A stretch of DNA of 64,000 nt, from positions 1 to 64,000 of the forward strand of contig CBDBVC010000037.1 of the NCBI GenBank assembly GCA_965212525.1. Direction: 5' to 3'. Source of the DNA: SZUA-38 sp965212525 (lineage in GTDB: Bacteria; Pseudomonadota; Gammaproteobacteria; Xanthomonadales; SZUA-38). The stretch's first letter is position 1. Each line of letters begins with the position of its first letter. Below are positions 18,392 through 27,041 of this stretch, one piece after another. Made by a program: the position numbers and the translations under genes. A model generated the notes under the pieces. The model made no database searches and was not told where the DNA came from. It was given only the letters and a program-made list of their open reading frames with translations.

Positions 18392-20617
18392 TTAGCTATC
18401 CGACGAATCTGCTGGATCAAAACCACGACCGATCAGCAGTGGTTCGATGCTCGGATCATTGCCGCGGAAATTGCGGTACAGCTCGTCGGCCGGACGCAAG
18501 CCACCGGCTTCATAGATCCACTTTTTCAGGCGTCCCGCCACTTCCGGATCAAAGATATTCTCGGCTTCCTTGAAGGCATTGAAGCCATCAGCGTCGAGAA
18601 TCTCTGACCACAGATAGGCGTAGTAGCCTGCCGAGTAGCCGCCGGCAAAGATATGTGCGAAGTACTGTGAACGGTAGCGCGGCTCGATTTCATCGATAAG
18701 GCCGTATTCGGTCAGTACACGCTTTTCGAATTCACGCGCGTCGGTGATGGCATTGGCTTCCGCTTCGCTCAGCATGTGCCAGCGAAGGTCCAGCAGCGCT
18801 GCCGCGATGAATTCCGTGGTCTTGAAACCCTGGTTGTGGTTCGCAGCCAGCAGCATGCGATCAACCAGTTCTTCAGGAATCACTTCTCCCGATTCGTGAT
18901 GCGTTGCGTACAGAGCGAGCATTTCAGGCTGGCTGGTCCAGTGTTCCAGAATCTGCGCGGGAAATTCGGTGTAGTCACGCGGACCATCCACACCCGAGAA
19001 GGTCGGGTAGTTCATCTTGGTCATGATGCCGTGCAAACCGTGGCCAAACTCATGGAACAGGGTTTCAACTTCACTGAAGCGCATCAGGGTAGGCTCACCG
19101 GCTGCAGGTGTTGTCAGGTTCATGTTGTTGCTGACGATGGGTCGGATCGAGTCGCCACCGATGTTGGATGCGGAACGGAATCCGTTCATCCAGGCACCGC
19201 CACGCTTCGAGTCACGGGCATACATGTCGAACATGAAGACACCCAGGTGATTGCCATCTGCCTCTTTCACTTCGTAGGCAGTGACCACGTCATTCCAGAC
19301 TGGTGCATCAATCTTGGTGAAAGTGATGCCAAACAGTCGCTCGGCCATTTCGAAGGCGCCATCAGTCACCGAGTTCAGTTCAAAGTAGGGCTTGAGTTCA
19401 TTTTCGTCCAGATCAAACTTTGCCTTGCGCACCTTTTCCGAATAATGCCACCAGTCATGACCGCCAAACTTGAACTCATCCCCGATCATGGCCTGCATGT
19501 CGGCACGTTCTTCCTTGGCGCGTTCCAGGCCCGGCTTCCAGACTTTCAGCAGGAAGTCTTCAGCACCCTTGGGTGTGCGCGCCATGTTGTATTCCAGGAT
19601 GTATTCGGCGTGCGAACCGTAGCCCAGCAGGGCAGCGCGTTTGGCGCGAAGTTGTGCAACCTTGATCGCCAGCGGGCCGTTATCGGTCTCACCTTCGGTG
19701 GAACGCAGTCGGTAACCATTAAAGGCGCGCTCACGCAGTGCGCGATTCTCCGACTGTGTCATGAAAGTCTCATAAACAGAACGGTCGAGCGTCACCACCC
19801 AGGCATTTTTCTCATCATCCCGGATGCTGGCCTTGAACGAATCGGACAGACCGGCGGTATCGGCCTCATCAGTGATCTCGATGGTGAAGGCCTTGGTTGA
19901 GGACAGCAGGTTCTGACCAAACTGTGTGGTCAGACCTGAAATCTCGGCGTTGATCTCGGCAACCTTGCTCTTGGTTTCCGGATCCAGTGCTGCACCCGAA
20001 CGTACAAAGCCACGGTGAGTCAGCTCGAGCAAACGTGCTTCCTGCTCGCCCAGATTGAGTGAATCACGCTGCTCGTAAACGCTATTGACGCGCTGCCAGA
20101 GTGTATCGTTCAGCGTGATCTTGTCCGATTCACGTGTCCACATGGGATAGATGATGCCCTGAAGTTCACGCTTCTTCTCGTTCAGCTCCGTGCCGGCCAG
20201 CGGCCCGAACACGAGACCAACTTTTGTGATCAGCTCACCTGATTGCTCAAGCGCCAGAATGGTGTTCTCGAAGCTGGCGGCTTCCGGGTTATCGACTACG
20301 GCGGCGATATCAGCGCGCATCTCGAGCACGCCCTTCTTGAAGGCGGGCAGGAAATGATCATCACTGATGGCTGCAAAAGGTGGCACACCAAAAGGTGTAT
20401 CCCATTCTTCCATGAACGGATTACCGGCCAGTTCGGCATCGGTGACCGTGATCTCGTCAGCGGCCTGGTTCTCTTGTGCAGATTCTGCTGCGGGTTCTGC
20501 AGCTGGTTGTGCACTGGCTTCAGGTTCGGCCTTTGCCACCGGCTCAGCGTCGTCGCTGCTGCAACCAGCCAGTAAAGCAGTGATCATGCTCGCAAGGATA
20601 AGTTGTCTAAATTTCAT
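18392..20617 (-). CDS. M3-family oligopeptidase, lipoprotein (Dcp/OpdA-like)
   Basis: The 741-residue product starts with a lipoprotein signal, L-L-A-G-C, so the mature chain is lipid-anchored at about Cys19. A Q/A/E-rich linker follows. The remainder is a complete thimet-oligopeptidase-type M3 enzyme with the zinc motif H-E-F-G-H at 522-526 and the downstream glutamate region (H-H-E-S-G-E). The substrate-binding Y-S-A-G-Y-Y-A-Y-L-W segment is present near the end. Dcp-like enzymes degrade short peptides; the lipobox puts this one in the periplasm, where it could supply dipeptides from larger oligopeptides. AGGAA precedes the start. It is probably a single-gene unit. Confidence 0.93.
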   Translation of the reverse strand: MKFRQLILASMITALLAGCSSDDAEPVAKAEPEASAQPAAEPAAESAQENQAADEITVTDAELAGNPFMEEWDTPFGVPPFAAISDDHFLPAFKKGVLEMRADIAAVVDNPEAASFENTILALEQSGELITKVGLVFGPLAGTELNEKKRELQGIIYPMWTRESDKITLNDTLWQRVNSVYEQRDSLNLGEQEARLLELTHRGFVRSGAALDPETKSKVAEINAEISGLTTQFGQNLLSSTKAFTIEITDEADTAGLSDSFKASIRDDEKNAWVVTLDRSVYETFMTQSENRALRERAFNGYRLRSTEGETDNGPLAIKVAQLRAKRAALLGYGSHAEYILEYNMARTPKGAEDFLLKVWKPGLERAKEERADMQAMIGDEFKFGGHDWWHYSEKVRKAKFDLDENELKPYFELNSVTDGAFEMAERLFGITFTKIDAPVWNDVVTAYEVKEADGNHLGVFMFDMYARDSKRGGAWMNGFRSASNIGGDSIRPIVSNNMNLTTPAAGEPTLMRFSEVETLFHEFGHGLHGIMTKMNYPTFSGVDGPRDYTEFPAQILEHWTSQPEMLALYATHHESGEVIPEELVDRMLLAANHNQGFKTTEFIAAALLDLRWHMLSEAEANAITDAREFEKRVLTEYGLIDEIEPRYRSQYFAHIFAGGYSAGYYAYLWSEILDADGFNAFKEAENIFDPEVAGRLKKWIYEAGGLRPADELYRNFRGNDPSIEPLLIGRGFDPADSSDS

Positions 20618-20847
20618 GGTTAGTTTCCTGATGTTTCAATAGTTTGCCTGATTGAAGCCTGTGCCCAAGAGCAGGGAATCGCAGTAAATAGCCGCACAGT
20701 CTACATTGAAATGGCTTCGGGGTCGCATTACCTTCGTCATGGTCCGCAGTACAGGTGAATTGAAGTGACCCCGTTCGCATGAAAGCTGTCCCGGGATCGT
20801 CAGGCTTGATGGAATCTTTATTGGAAGGCTTGCCGGATGGATGACAT

Positions 20848-20872
20848 CAGGCCCGGTTCTCCCCCGGGCCTG
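20848..20872 (-). terminator. Hairpin after the DUF1579 gene
   Basis: CAGGCCCGG and CCGGGCCTG form a perfect nine-base stem with loop TTCTCCC, 12 bases beyond the stop at 20885. There is no T tract on the minus strand, so it may end the M56 operon inefficiently or need Rho. Confidence 0.55.
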
Positions 20873-20884
20873 AAGTGAATTAGG

Positions 20885-21499
20885 TTATTTCACGCGGTTG
20901 TAGGTGTACTCAACGACCTTGATGCCGGCCTCACCGACGCCGAGATCCCATATTTCCAGCACAAACTGATCCTCCGTGATTGATCGGAACACGGTTTTCA
21001 GCGGCTTGTTGAGTTCATCAGTCAGGTATTCGTTCAGGGTACCGTATTCGACGGCCAACTTGCCCGTGGGATCGACAATGACACCGCGGGTGACGTTGAG
21101 GGAATTGTCCATGCTGGAAACGGTGGCTGAGACATTGTTCTTCGCATAACTGTCATAACCATGCAGCGAAAACGATTCGTAGCTCTGCCCCATCATGACA
21201 CCCTTGGCGCGATTGACCAGCCATCGGTCCTTGATGGCCCAGGAGATTTCGGCACTGCCCTTTGATGATATGGGCGGCGCACCTGGTAACCACATCTTGA
21301 TGTCCAGATCATACTTGCCAACGTATTGCCTGAGGTTCTCATGATGCTCAGTCAATGCAGTACGCTCCTGCATGCGTTTCATCATCTCCATTGCCGGATC
21401 GCTTGCGCTCTCACCCGTGGCCTGGTGATTGTCCGCAATGGCCGCGCTCATCGCGAGCAGCCCGAACAGTATCGAAAAAATCAAACCTCTAGCGTTCAT
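20885..21499 (-). CDS. Secreted DUF1579 protein
   Basis: ATG 21499 follows AGGAAGGAGAAAACA and gives a 204-residue protein with a clean signal peptide (L-A-M-S-A-A-I-A-D). The mature part begins with a helical Q/E/M-rich stretch. It then shows the DUF1579 pattern, L-R-Q-Y-V-G-K-Y-D-L, R-W-L-V-N, Y-D-S-Y and a final R-S-I-T-E-D-Q-F-V. This lipocalin-like beta-barrel fold has no assigned function. The gene overlaps the end of the M56 gene by 11 bases, so it is the third cistron of the BlaI-type operon and is probably induced together with it. It may be the effector or target of that sensory pair. Confidence 0.82.
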   Translation of the reverse strand: MNARGLIFSILFGLLAMSAAIADNHQATGESASDPAMEMMKRMQERTALTEHHENLRQYVGKYDLDIKMWLPGAPPISSKGSAEISWAIKDRWLVNRAKGVMMGQSYESFSLHGYDSYAKNNVSATVSSMDNSLNVTRGVIVDPTGKLAVEYGTLNEYLTDELNKPLKTVFRSITEDQFVLEIWDLGVGEAGIKVVEYTYNRVK

Positions 21500-22664
21500 T
21501 GTTTTCTCCTTCCTCGCTGATTGATGATGTGTCTTGACTGAGATAACGGATGGCATAGAAAGCGTGCATGGAGCCGTGTCCGTTCTGATTTTCCAGCGCC
21601 CTGATGGCAACAGACTTGTAGTGCTGCGCCTGCGCCTTGTCCTGGCTGACGTAGGCTGTCGGTAACAGCAGCACCGCCAGGACTAGCAACCCGCCCGCGA
21701 TCAGGCCCTTCAGCGGACCGACCTTCCACGGATGACTGGACACGTTCCTGTTCAGAATCTTCAGACGACCCATGAGCTCGCTGCGTTGCATCAGGGCGAT
21801 GGAACCGACAGGCGGACGATCGATCGCCTGATCATGCTCGGGTATCGTCAGCGCCAGCGTTATCAAGGCGCGTTGATACTGTCCGGGGTTCTTCAGATTT
21901 TGGCTGACCTGATGATCACAGAAGACTTCCCTGCACTTCCGAAGCAACCTGCCAACAAGCCACAGCGGTGGGAAAAACCAGTAAACGCAGTTGACTAGCT
22001 GAATCAGTCGCTGCTTGATCAGATCACCACGCTTAATGTGTGTCAGTTCATGCCGCAGCATCATTTCGATCAGCGTCTGTTGATCAGCAGTGTCCTTGCC
22101 GGCCACGGACGCAGGCAGCACGATGACCGGACGCAAGATGCCGAATACAAATGGCGTCTGATACTGTTCGGACAGCCGCAACATCAGCCGGTATTCGTGC
22201 TTTGGATACATGTTTGCAATCACCGTCCGTAGTGACTCATCCGGAACCAGTGGTTGCGTCTGTTCGAGAATGAGACGACGAAAACGGGACTGCATTATCA
22301 ACAAGGTCACGATGAGGCTGACAGCCACCGTGAGTACAACGACGAGCAGGATTGCCAGACTGTCTGAATTCCCATCGTCACCGTTGATGAGTATTTCACT
22401 GGCCTGCAGCGCCGTGACATCGGAACCTGGCCACGGTATTCCCTGTGCCATGGTCTCCGGGATGACGATGGTCTGCAGAGGCAGCATGGCCTTGATCAGG
22501 ATCAGCCAGCACAGGGCTGCGACCAGGCGCTGCCACATCAGTGAATTGAGACCAGATCGTGTCAGCAGCTGCTGCAGCAGCAGAACAGCCAGGATCATCA
22601 GCATCAACTGGGCCAGATGCCAGAGAAACAGGTTGACGACAGGTTCTGAGATCAGTTCAGTCAT
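21489..22664 (-). CDS. BlaR1/MecR1-type M56 membrane metallopeptidase
   Basis: The 391-residue protein has four N-terminal helices (residues about 10-125), a cytosolic loop with the zinc motif H-E-L-T-H at 205-209 followed by I-K-R-G-D, and a further helix near residue 320. This is the M56 signal-transducing protease domain. The C-terminal penicillin-sensor domain of true BlaR1 is missing: only about 45 residues follow the last helix. It should cleave the neighbouring BlaI-like repressor in response to an envelope signal that is not necessarily a beta-lactam. It overlaps the repressor gene by eight bases and the DUF1579 gene by 11. Confidence 0.9.
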   Translation of the reverse strand: MTELISEPVVNLFLWHLAQLMLMILAVLLLQQLLTRSGLNSLMWQRLVAALCWLILIKAMLPLQTIVIPETMAQGIPWPGSDVTALQASEILINGDDGNSDSLAILLVVVLTVAVSLIVTLLIMQSRFRRLILEQTQPLVPDESLRTVIANMYPKHEYRLMLRLSEQYQTPFVFGILRPVIVLPASVAGKDTADQQTLIEMMLRHELTHIKRGDLIKQRLIQLVNCVYWFFPPLWLVGRLLRKCREVFCDHQVSQNLKNPGQYQRALITLALTIPEHDQAIDRPPVGSIALMQRSELMGRLKILNRNVSSHPWKVGPLKGLIAGGLLVLAVLLLPTAYVSQDKAQAQHYKSVAIRALENQNGHGSMHAFYAIRYLSQDTSSISEEGENNER

Positions 22665-23043
22665 GACTATCGTCGATGTATTTCAACATATCGATCAACT
22701 GTTCGCGATCGGTGCGCGATAACTGCCGATCATCGATCATGCAATGCATCATGCTGCGCGCGGCACCTGCGAATGCCTTGTCGAGCAACGAATGTGTTGC
22801 CGTTCGACGCGCCTCATTCTGGCTCAGCAGGGCCACATACAGATTGCGCCGATCATGTTTCTCCACTGTCAGAATCTGCTTGCTGACCAACCGATCCAGC
22901 ATGGTCTTGACGGTATTGTAGGCCCAGTTCTTGTCGTTGCTGATGGTGTTGGCCACCTCACGTGCCGTGACGGGTTGATGCTGCCAGACGGCATTCATCA
23001 ATTCCCATTCGTTGTCTGTCAGAGTTTGAAACGCATCGGTCAT
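22657..23043 (-). CDS. BlaI/MecI-family transcriptional repressor
   Basis: The 128-residue protein is a winged-helix repressor of the BlaI/MecI/CopY family. Marks are L-T-D-N-E-W-E-L-M-N-A-V-W at the N-terminus, a recognition helix with N-W-A-Y-N-T-V-K-T-M-L-D-R-L, and a C-terminal dimerisation helix pair. It should bind as a dimer to the TACTACA/TGTAGTA palindrome immediately upstream, repressing its own operon until the M56 partner cleaves it. No clear ribosome site precedes ATG 23043, because the operator occupies that space. It is the first gene of a three-gene operon. Confidence 0.93.
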   Translation of the reverse strand: MTDAFQTLTDNEWELMNAVWQHQPVTAREVANTISNDKNWAYNTVKTMLDRLVSKQILTVEKHDRRNLYVALLSQNEARRTATHSLLDKAFAGAARSMMHCMIDDRQLSRTDREQLIDMLKYIDDSHD

Positions 23044-23051
23044 GATATGAG

Positions 23052-23071
23052 ACTACTACATTTGTAGTAGT
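23052..23071. promoter_or_regulatory. BlaI-type operator
   Basis: Arms ACTACTACA and TGTAGTAGT form a perfect palindrome around a two-base centre, nine bases upstream of the repressor start. The TACA/TGTA core is the known recognition element of BlaI and MecI dimers. Repressor binding here would block the promoter of the whole operon. Confidence 0.88.
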
Positions 23072-23255
23072 GAATCAAACGACATGCACAAACCATTCAG
23101 TGAATGGATGAGGACAGTGTATTCCGCAATCCCGATGACCCGATTTACTTCCTGATTGGGTTATCCTGTATTGCACCTGCCCGACAAGGTGTTGACTCAT
23201 TAATACGACCCTGAAAAAGACACTGAATGCGCTGAAGCTCAACAAGAACATCCGG

Positions 23256-23798
23256 GTGATGGGATTTGATGACGCCCCCTTTTCAATAACTCGAGGCTCG
23301 GTGGTCAACATTTCGGGCGTGGTATGTGCCTCGGATCGATTTGAGGGCATGGTGTGGGGTGAAGTGGAGAAAGATGGCGACAATGCAACAGCCCAGCTGG
23401 TGCAGCTGATTTCAAACAGCAAATTCCATACACAACTGCATGCCGTGCTGCTCGATGGCATCGCATTTGGCGGCTTCAATATCGTTGATCTGCAGCAATT
23501 GCATGAGCAGTTGGGGCTGCCATGTATCGCAGCCATGCGCAGAGAACCGGACCTTGTCGCCATCGGGCAGACCCTGCAGCACTTCGATGATTGCGACAGA
23601 CGAATGGCGCTGATCGAGAAGGCAGGTCCGATACAGAAGCGCAACGGATTCATTTTTCAGCATATGGGGATCGACGCCGATAACGCGGCCGAACTGTTGA
23701 ACCGGGTCACCTGCACAGGCAAGGTGCCGGAGTCACTGAGAATTGCTCACTTTATCGGTGCAGCGATCAAGACAGGCGAAAGCAGTAATCGGGCCTGA
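23256..23798 (+). CDS. DUF99-family protein (endonuclease V-like fold)
   Basis: The 180-residue frame contains the DUF99 signature: M-G-F-D-D-A-P-F at the N-terminus, G-V-V-C-A-S-D-R-F-E-G, L-L-D-G-I-A-F-G-G-F-N-I-V-D and G-L-P-C-I-A-A-M-R-R-E-P. This family is mostly archaeal and has been linked to endonuclease V-like nucleases acting on damaged DNA; the paired aspartates fit a metal site. The start is uncertain. GTG 23256 lies inside what looks like conserved sequence. Upstream the frame stays open to TGA 23193 with L-K-L-N-K-N-I-R-V, but offers only CTG or ATT codons. No close ribosome site was seen. A typical member would be about 15 residues longer. Confidence 0.75.
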   Translation: MMGFDDAPFSITRGSVVNISGVVCASDRFEGMVWGEVEKDGDNATAQLVQLISNSKFHTQLHAVLLDGIAFGGFNIVDLQQLHEQLGLPCIAAMRREPDLVAIGQTLQHFDDCDRRMALIEKAGPIQKRNGFIFQHMGIDADNAAELLNRVTCTGKVPESLRIAHFIGAAIKTGESSNRA

Positions 23799-23849
23799 CA
23801 CGTCTCGATAGCGTTCTGATAGAGATGCCTTTCTCGATGCCCTTCGGTA

Positions 23850-25517
23850 TCAGTTCACATAACTGATCCGTACCGAGCGGATGACGAAATTCGAATTCCA
23901 TTCGGTGCTGAATATCTGGAACATATAGTTCCGGTTTTCATTGTCGATCGTATCGGCGAAGATCGACGTATCCGACAGCATCTGCGTATCAGGACTGGCG
24001 CCGCTGCTGGTAATGACTGCCATGGGCCCAAATCCCATGTTTGTGACGTGATCGAAATAGCGCAACAGAAACGTCATGTCAGCATCCACACCGCTGTCAT
24101 TGTCCTCGAACCATACGGTTACGCCCGTGACGCGCGCTCCGTGAGGCAGGTTAACGGGCGCTGAAATTGATTGTGAACCCGTGCCAATGACACGGAAGGT
24201 TTGTCCATTTCTGAAAAACGTCTGATCATTGTTTTCCGGACCAAACGCCGTCATCGACATCGAGTAATATTGCGTCTGCGAAGCGGATGACACCACATCT
24301 CCATCCGGCTCGATCAGCAACTGGCGCGTGCCGGGCCCGGCATGCGTCAGGCCACGAATACGAACATCTCCGTCGACATCAAGCTCTCGCTGGGGGAGCA
24401 GGCTGCTGCCGACTGCCACACTGCCCTGGTTGATGACCAGCGTATCGCCGTCCACTTCCGTGCCCAGTCTGAGTTCCTCTGCACCACCCTTGGTCCAGAT
24501 TCGCGAGGCGCCCCGACCGCCACCACTGAGCGCAACACCGAAGGACATGCCCACAGAGCCATCGCCGATGTACATGTCCCCGCGACCGTTGCCGACACCC
24601 CAGAACCAGTTGTCGTCCGATGCGATATGCAGTGGTGCATCGGGACTGGTCGTATCGATGCCAACCAGTCCATCACCTGTCAGGCTCAGCAGATCGCCCG
24701 CATCGCGACTGAAGAAATTCAGCCTGTCGTTGACTGGGTCGGCCGTGATAGAGCCGCTGATAGTCCACAAGCGAGGATCACTGGGAACCACGAAACTGCG
24801 GGCATCGTTGTAGAAGCTTAACCGCGCCGGTTGAGAATCGGCCGTATCGGTGATGGCAATGTGCGGATCTGTCGCGTTACTGCCATGCCGCACGACGAAC
24901 GGGAAAACGGTACCGGGCTGGATGCGCACGCTGCGATCGGGCTCGAGCGCATTGGTGGCACCCGGCATCCAGAAACTGCCACCGCTCATTTCACACTGCA
25001 CACTGCCGTCATCATTGATGGCACGTATGGCTTCACCCGAAGCACAGACACTGCTGACGCGTCGCTGAACCTGAGTACTGTCGATATCGGCCGCGCCAAC
25101 TGAATTATCGATGATTTCCGTCGTGCCGATCGCATTGGCGGCCACAAACTCTGCCTGAATGGCATAGGGTGCAGAAGTCACCGCTTGCCTGGGCGTCAGG
25201 GTTGAATACAGAGGATCGGCATCTGCCTTGACCCGTACCTCGAGAAAGACCGGGTTTCCTACAAAGGGGCTGTCTCCGAAATCCAGCAGCACCGTGAACA
25301 CGCCGTCCTGCACACTGATATTGTCAATCTGCAGTGACGGTGCCAGCGAGCCTGATCCGATGTCGGCATCAAACGGTTCGAATTCGAAATCATAGACCCC
25401 ATTCGCAGCCAGGCCAGTATCGTCGAGACGGCCCTGAAATGTGAATGCCGTTGAGGAGGTGCCCGCCATGGCGGAACTCAACCCAAAGCACAGTAATGCA
25501 ACGATACTCCATCTCAT
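23850..25517 (-). CDS. Secreted FQGRL-domain protein, fibre-like
   Basis: The 555-residue protein has a signal peptide (L-S-S-A-M-A-G) followed by F-T-F-Q-G-R-L-D-D-T-G-L-A-A-N-G-V-Y-D-F. This domain opens many large secreted proteins of planctomycetes, chloroflexi and gammaproteobacteria. After A-I-G-T-T-E-I-I-D-N-S-V-G-A-A-D-I-D comes a cysteine pair, then a long beta-rich region (I-G-D-G-S-V-G-M-S-F-G-V-A-L-S-G) like phage-tail-fibre shafts, and a C-terminal beta-sandwich (about residues 415-555). It is probably an extracellular surface or adhesion protein. It is the second gene of an operon, 10 bases after the small TIDGGG gene. No catalytic motif was found. Confidence 0.7.
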   Translation of the reverse strand: MRWSIVALLCFGLSSAMAGTSSTAFTFQGRLDDTGLAANGVYDFEFEPFDADIGSGSLAPSLQIDNISVQDGVFTVLLDFGDSPFVGNPVFLEVRVKADADPLYSTLTPRQAVTSAPYAIQAEFVAANAIGTTEIIDNSVGAADIDSTQVQRRVSSVCASGEAIRAINDDGSVQCEMSGGSFWMPGATNALEPDRSVRIQPGTVFPFVVRHGSNATDPHIAITDTADSQPARLSFYNDARSFVVPSDPRLWTISGSITADPVNDRLNFFSRDAGDLLSLTGDGLVGIDTTSPDAPLHIASDDNWFWGVGNGRGDMYIGDGSVGMSFGVALSGGGRGASRIWTKGGAEELRLGTEVDGDTLVINQGSVAVGSSLLPQRELDVDGDVRIRGLTHAGPGTRQLLIEPDGDVVSSASQTQYYSMSMTAFGPENNDQTFFRNGQTFRVIGTGSQSISAPVNLPHGARVTGVTVWFEDNDSGVDADMTFLLRYFDHVTNMGFGPMAVITSSGASPDTQMLSDTSIFADTIDNENRNYMFQIFSTEWNSNFVIRSVRISYVN

Positions 25518-25527
25518 CGTTCTTTCC

Positions 25528-25809
25528 TCATTCGAATGAATCTGAAAACATTTCGTCCGTCGGCTGAGTTTGCTGAGGCCAGAAACCAGCCGCCACCCGG
25601 AAACCGGAGCCAGCCATCACCGTGGTATCTGCTTGCCCCAGTGTGGCCGTCACCTGATAGCGGGAATCTGCTGAAACACCACCCCCACCATCAATGGTGA
25701 CGGACTTGAGCTCATAGGGATCCATCGGACCACTGTCCGGATCGGGAGTCGCGGCAACCGTATGAAGCAGTACAAGACTGGCGAGTATCAGGTGAATTGG
25801 ACGTTTCAT
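25528..25809 (-). CDS. Secreted TIDGGG mini-protein with FSDSFE tail
   Basis: The 93-residue product carries a signal peptide (L-V-L-L-H-T-V-A-A) and one copy of a known small domain, S-V-T-I-D-G-G-G-G-V-S ... T-A-T-L-G-Q-A-D-T ... F-R-V-A-A-G-F-W, usually found in large secreted proteins. It ends E-M-F-S-D-S-F-E, a variant of the terminal F-x-D-G-F-E tail of other secreted proteins in this window. It is first in an operon with the fibre-like protein. It may be an exported surface component handled by the same pathway as the other tailed proteins; function unknown. Confidence 0.7.
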   Translation of the reverse strand: MKRPIHLILASLVLLHTVAATPDPDSGPMDPYELKSVTIDGGGGVSADSRYQVTATLGQADTTVMAGSGFRVAAGFWPQQTQPTDEMFSDSFE

Positions 25810-25900
25810 ACCTCACTGTTCGGAGGCAGGCAGGAAATCGTGCCAATCAGAGTCAATTATTTTGGTGACTGGTCTTTCGACAATTCGACTGAGAACACAA

Positions 25901-25919
25901 ATTGTGGACGTGACACAAT
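25901..25919. promoter_or_regulatory. Perfect inverted repeat upstream of the TIDGGG operon
   Basis: ATTGTG and CACAAT are separated by seven bases, about 92 bases before the start at 25809. The spacing differs by one from a CRP-type site. It may be an operator for the two-gene operon, but only its symmetry supports this. Confidence 0.3.
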
Positions 25920-25943
25920 CAATGCGAACTAATCAATGATCAA

Positions 25944-25968
25944 GGGGCAGCGGTATTCCTGCTGCCCC
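25944..25968 (-). terminator. Hairpin after the LamG gene
   Basis: GGGGCAGC and GCTGCCCC form a perfect eight-base stem around a nine-base loop, 48 bases past the stop of the LamG protein gene on the minus strand. There is no T tract. Confidence 0.4.
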
Positions 25969-26015
25969 AGATCGACAGGTACTAATCCCGTTTAAATCAT
26001 GATGAATGCAAGGTA

Positions 26016-27041
26016 CTACTCAATCATCGAACCTTGCACTTCTGCGTCCATCAGCAGATCTGAATTACTCTCGGCCATGATCGTTGCAAAACACTGATCA
26101 CCCTCAAACACGGTATCGCGTGTTCTGAGCCTGATTCGAGCCTCGTTAACGGTGTCCATGACATAAGTGCATCGCATACGCACACCATTGCTGGTGCTAT
26201 TGATCAGTGGAACGGCTGAAGAAATGGTGCAGCTGTGTGCAGACATGATTCCATTACAGTCGAGTGTGGCATCAAACTGCACGGACTGCCCAGCAGGCGG
26301 ATCAACAATAAATCCTTTTGCGATGACAACAACCTCACCTGGGCCAAGTGGGTCTTCCTTCAGTTTAATTGAAGCTATGCCCTGGGAAGGTGACAGAATA
26401 TCATCAACATCGTCCTGATCCAGCGCATGATCAAAGACCAGCAATTCATCCACGGCACCAGCCGCAAAGGCGCTCTGGTGGCCAAAACCAAGACGCCAGT
26501 TGCCCGACCCCAGATCTCCCGGCCTCAGATCGGATTCAGAGTTTTGCAATTCGCCATTGATGTAGATAGCCCCGTTGCTGCCCTCACGGGTGACGACCAC
26601 ATGCAGCCATTCATTCTGTTCGAATTCGTCCTGTGTATAGAGATTATCACTCTGGGTTGAACCGTTGACTATTTCCTGAGTGACCAGCCTTAACAGCTTT
26701 GTATTGCTGTTGGCGTATGTAAAGCCAATCAGCCCGGATTGACCTTGAGTACCTGTTGAGAGAATCTGCTGATCGGGCGGGCCATCCTGAAACATGACCC
26801 AGAAAGCAATCGAAAAATCCTGGGTACCAATGACAAGAACCTGACCCAGGTCGAGCATGTCATCCAGCCCGTCAAATGCAGCAGCCAGGCCAACGACGCC
26901 CGTGACATAATTGCCCGTTGTTCCTGACCAGACCCCACCTTCGCTCGTGTTGCCTTCAAACGAATACCGGGCTATCAGCCTGGCCTCTGCGACTGTACAC
27001 AGGCTCACAATGATTAATAAAAATAAAATTCGTGTCTTCAT
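26016..27041 (-). CDS. Secreted LamG/concanavalin-like protein
   Basis: ATG 27041 is preceded by AGGAGG and gives a signal peptide (I-L-F-L-L-I-I-V-S-L-C-T-V-A-E-A); upstream in-frame sequence is not signal-like. The product is 341 residues. Residues about 20-210 form a LamG-type jelly roll: A-R-Y-S-F-E-G-N, G-V-V-G-L-A-A-A-F-D-G-L-D-D, F-S-I-A-F-W-V, E-W-L-H-V-V-V-T-R-E, I-Y-I-N-G-E-L, V-D-E-L-L-V-F-D-H-A-L. The last 130 residues have four cysteines and look like a beta-domain of unknown type. It should bind sugars or proteins outside the cell. It is transcribed away from the CadC-like regulator gene. Confidence 0.8.
   Translation of the reverse strand: MKTRILFLLIIVSLCTVAEARLIARYSFEGNTSEGGVWSGTTGNYVTGVVGLAAAFDGLDDMLDLGQVLVIGTQDFSIAFWVMFQDGPPDQQILSTGTQGQSGLIGFTYANSNTKLLRLVTQEIVNGSTQSDNLYTQDEFEQNEWLHVVVTREGSNGAIYINGELQNSESDLRPGDLGSGNWRLGFGHQSAFAAGAVDELLVFDHALDQDDVDDILSPSQGIASIKLKEDPLGPGEVVVIAKGFIVDPPAGQSVQFDATLDCNGIMSAHSCTISSAVPLINSTSNGVRMRCTYVMDTVNEARIRLRTRDTVFEGDQCFATIMAESNSDLLMDAEVQGSMIE

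Noticed and set aside
18776..19900. Long plus-strand reading frame of 374 codons opposite the M3 peptidase gene
   Set aside because: It is the antisense shadow of a gene with a clear signal sequence and zinc motif; it has no ribosome site, no recognisable fold and a composition typical of reverse-strand frames.
23850..25517. Prophage tail-fibre gene
   Set aside because: The shaft region is fibre-like, but the protein has a Sec signal peptide and no phage structural, integrase or lysis genes are near it.
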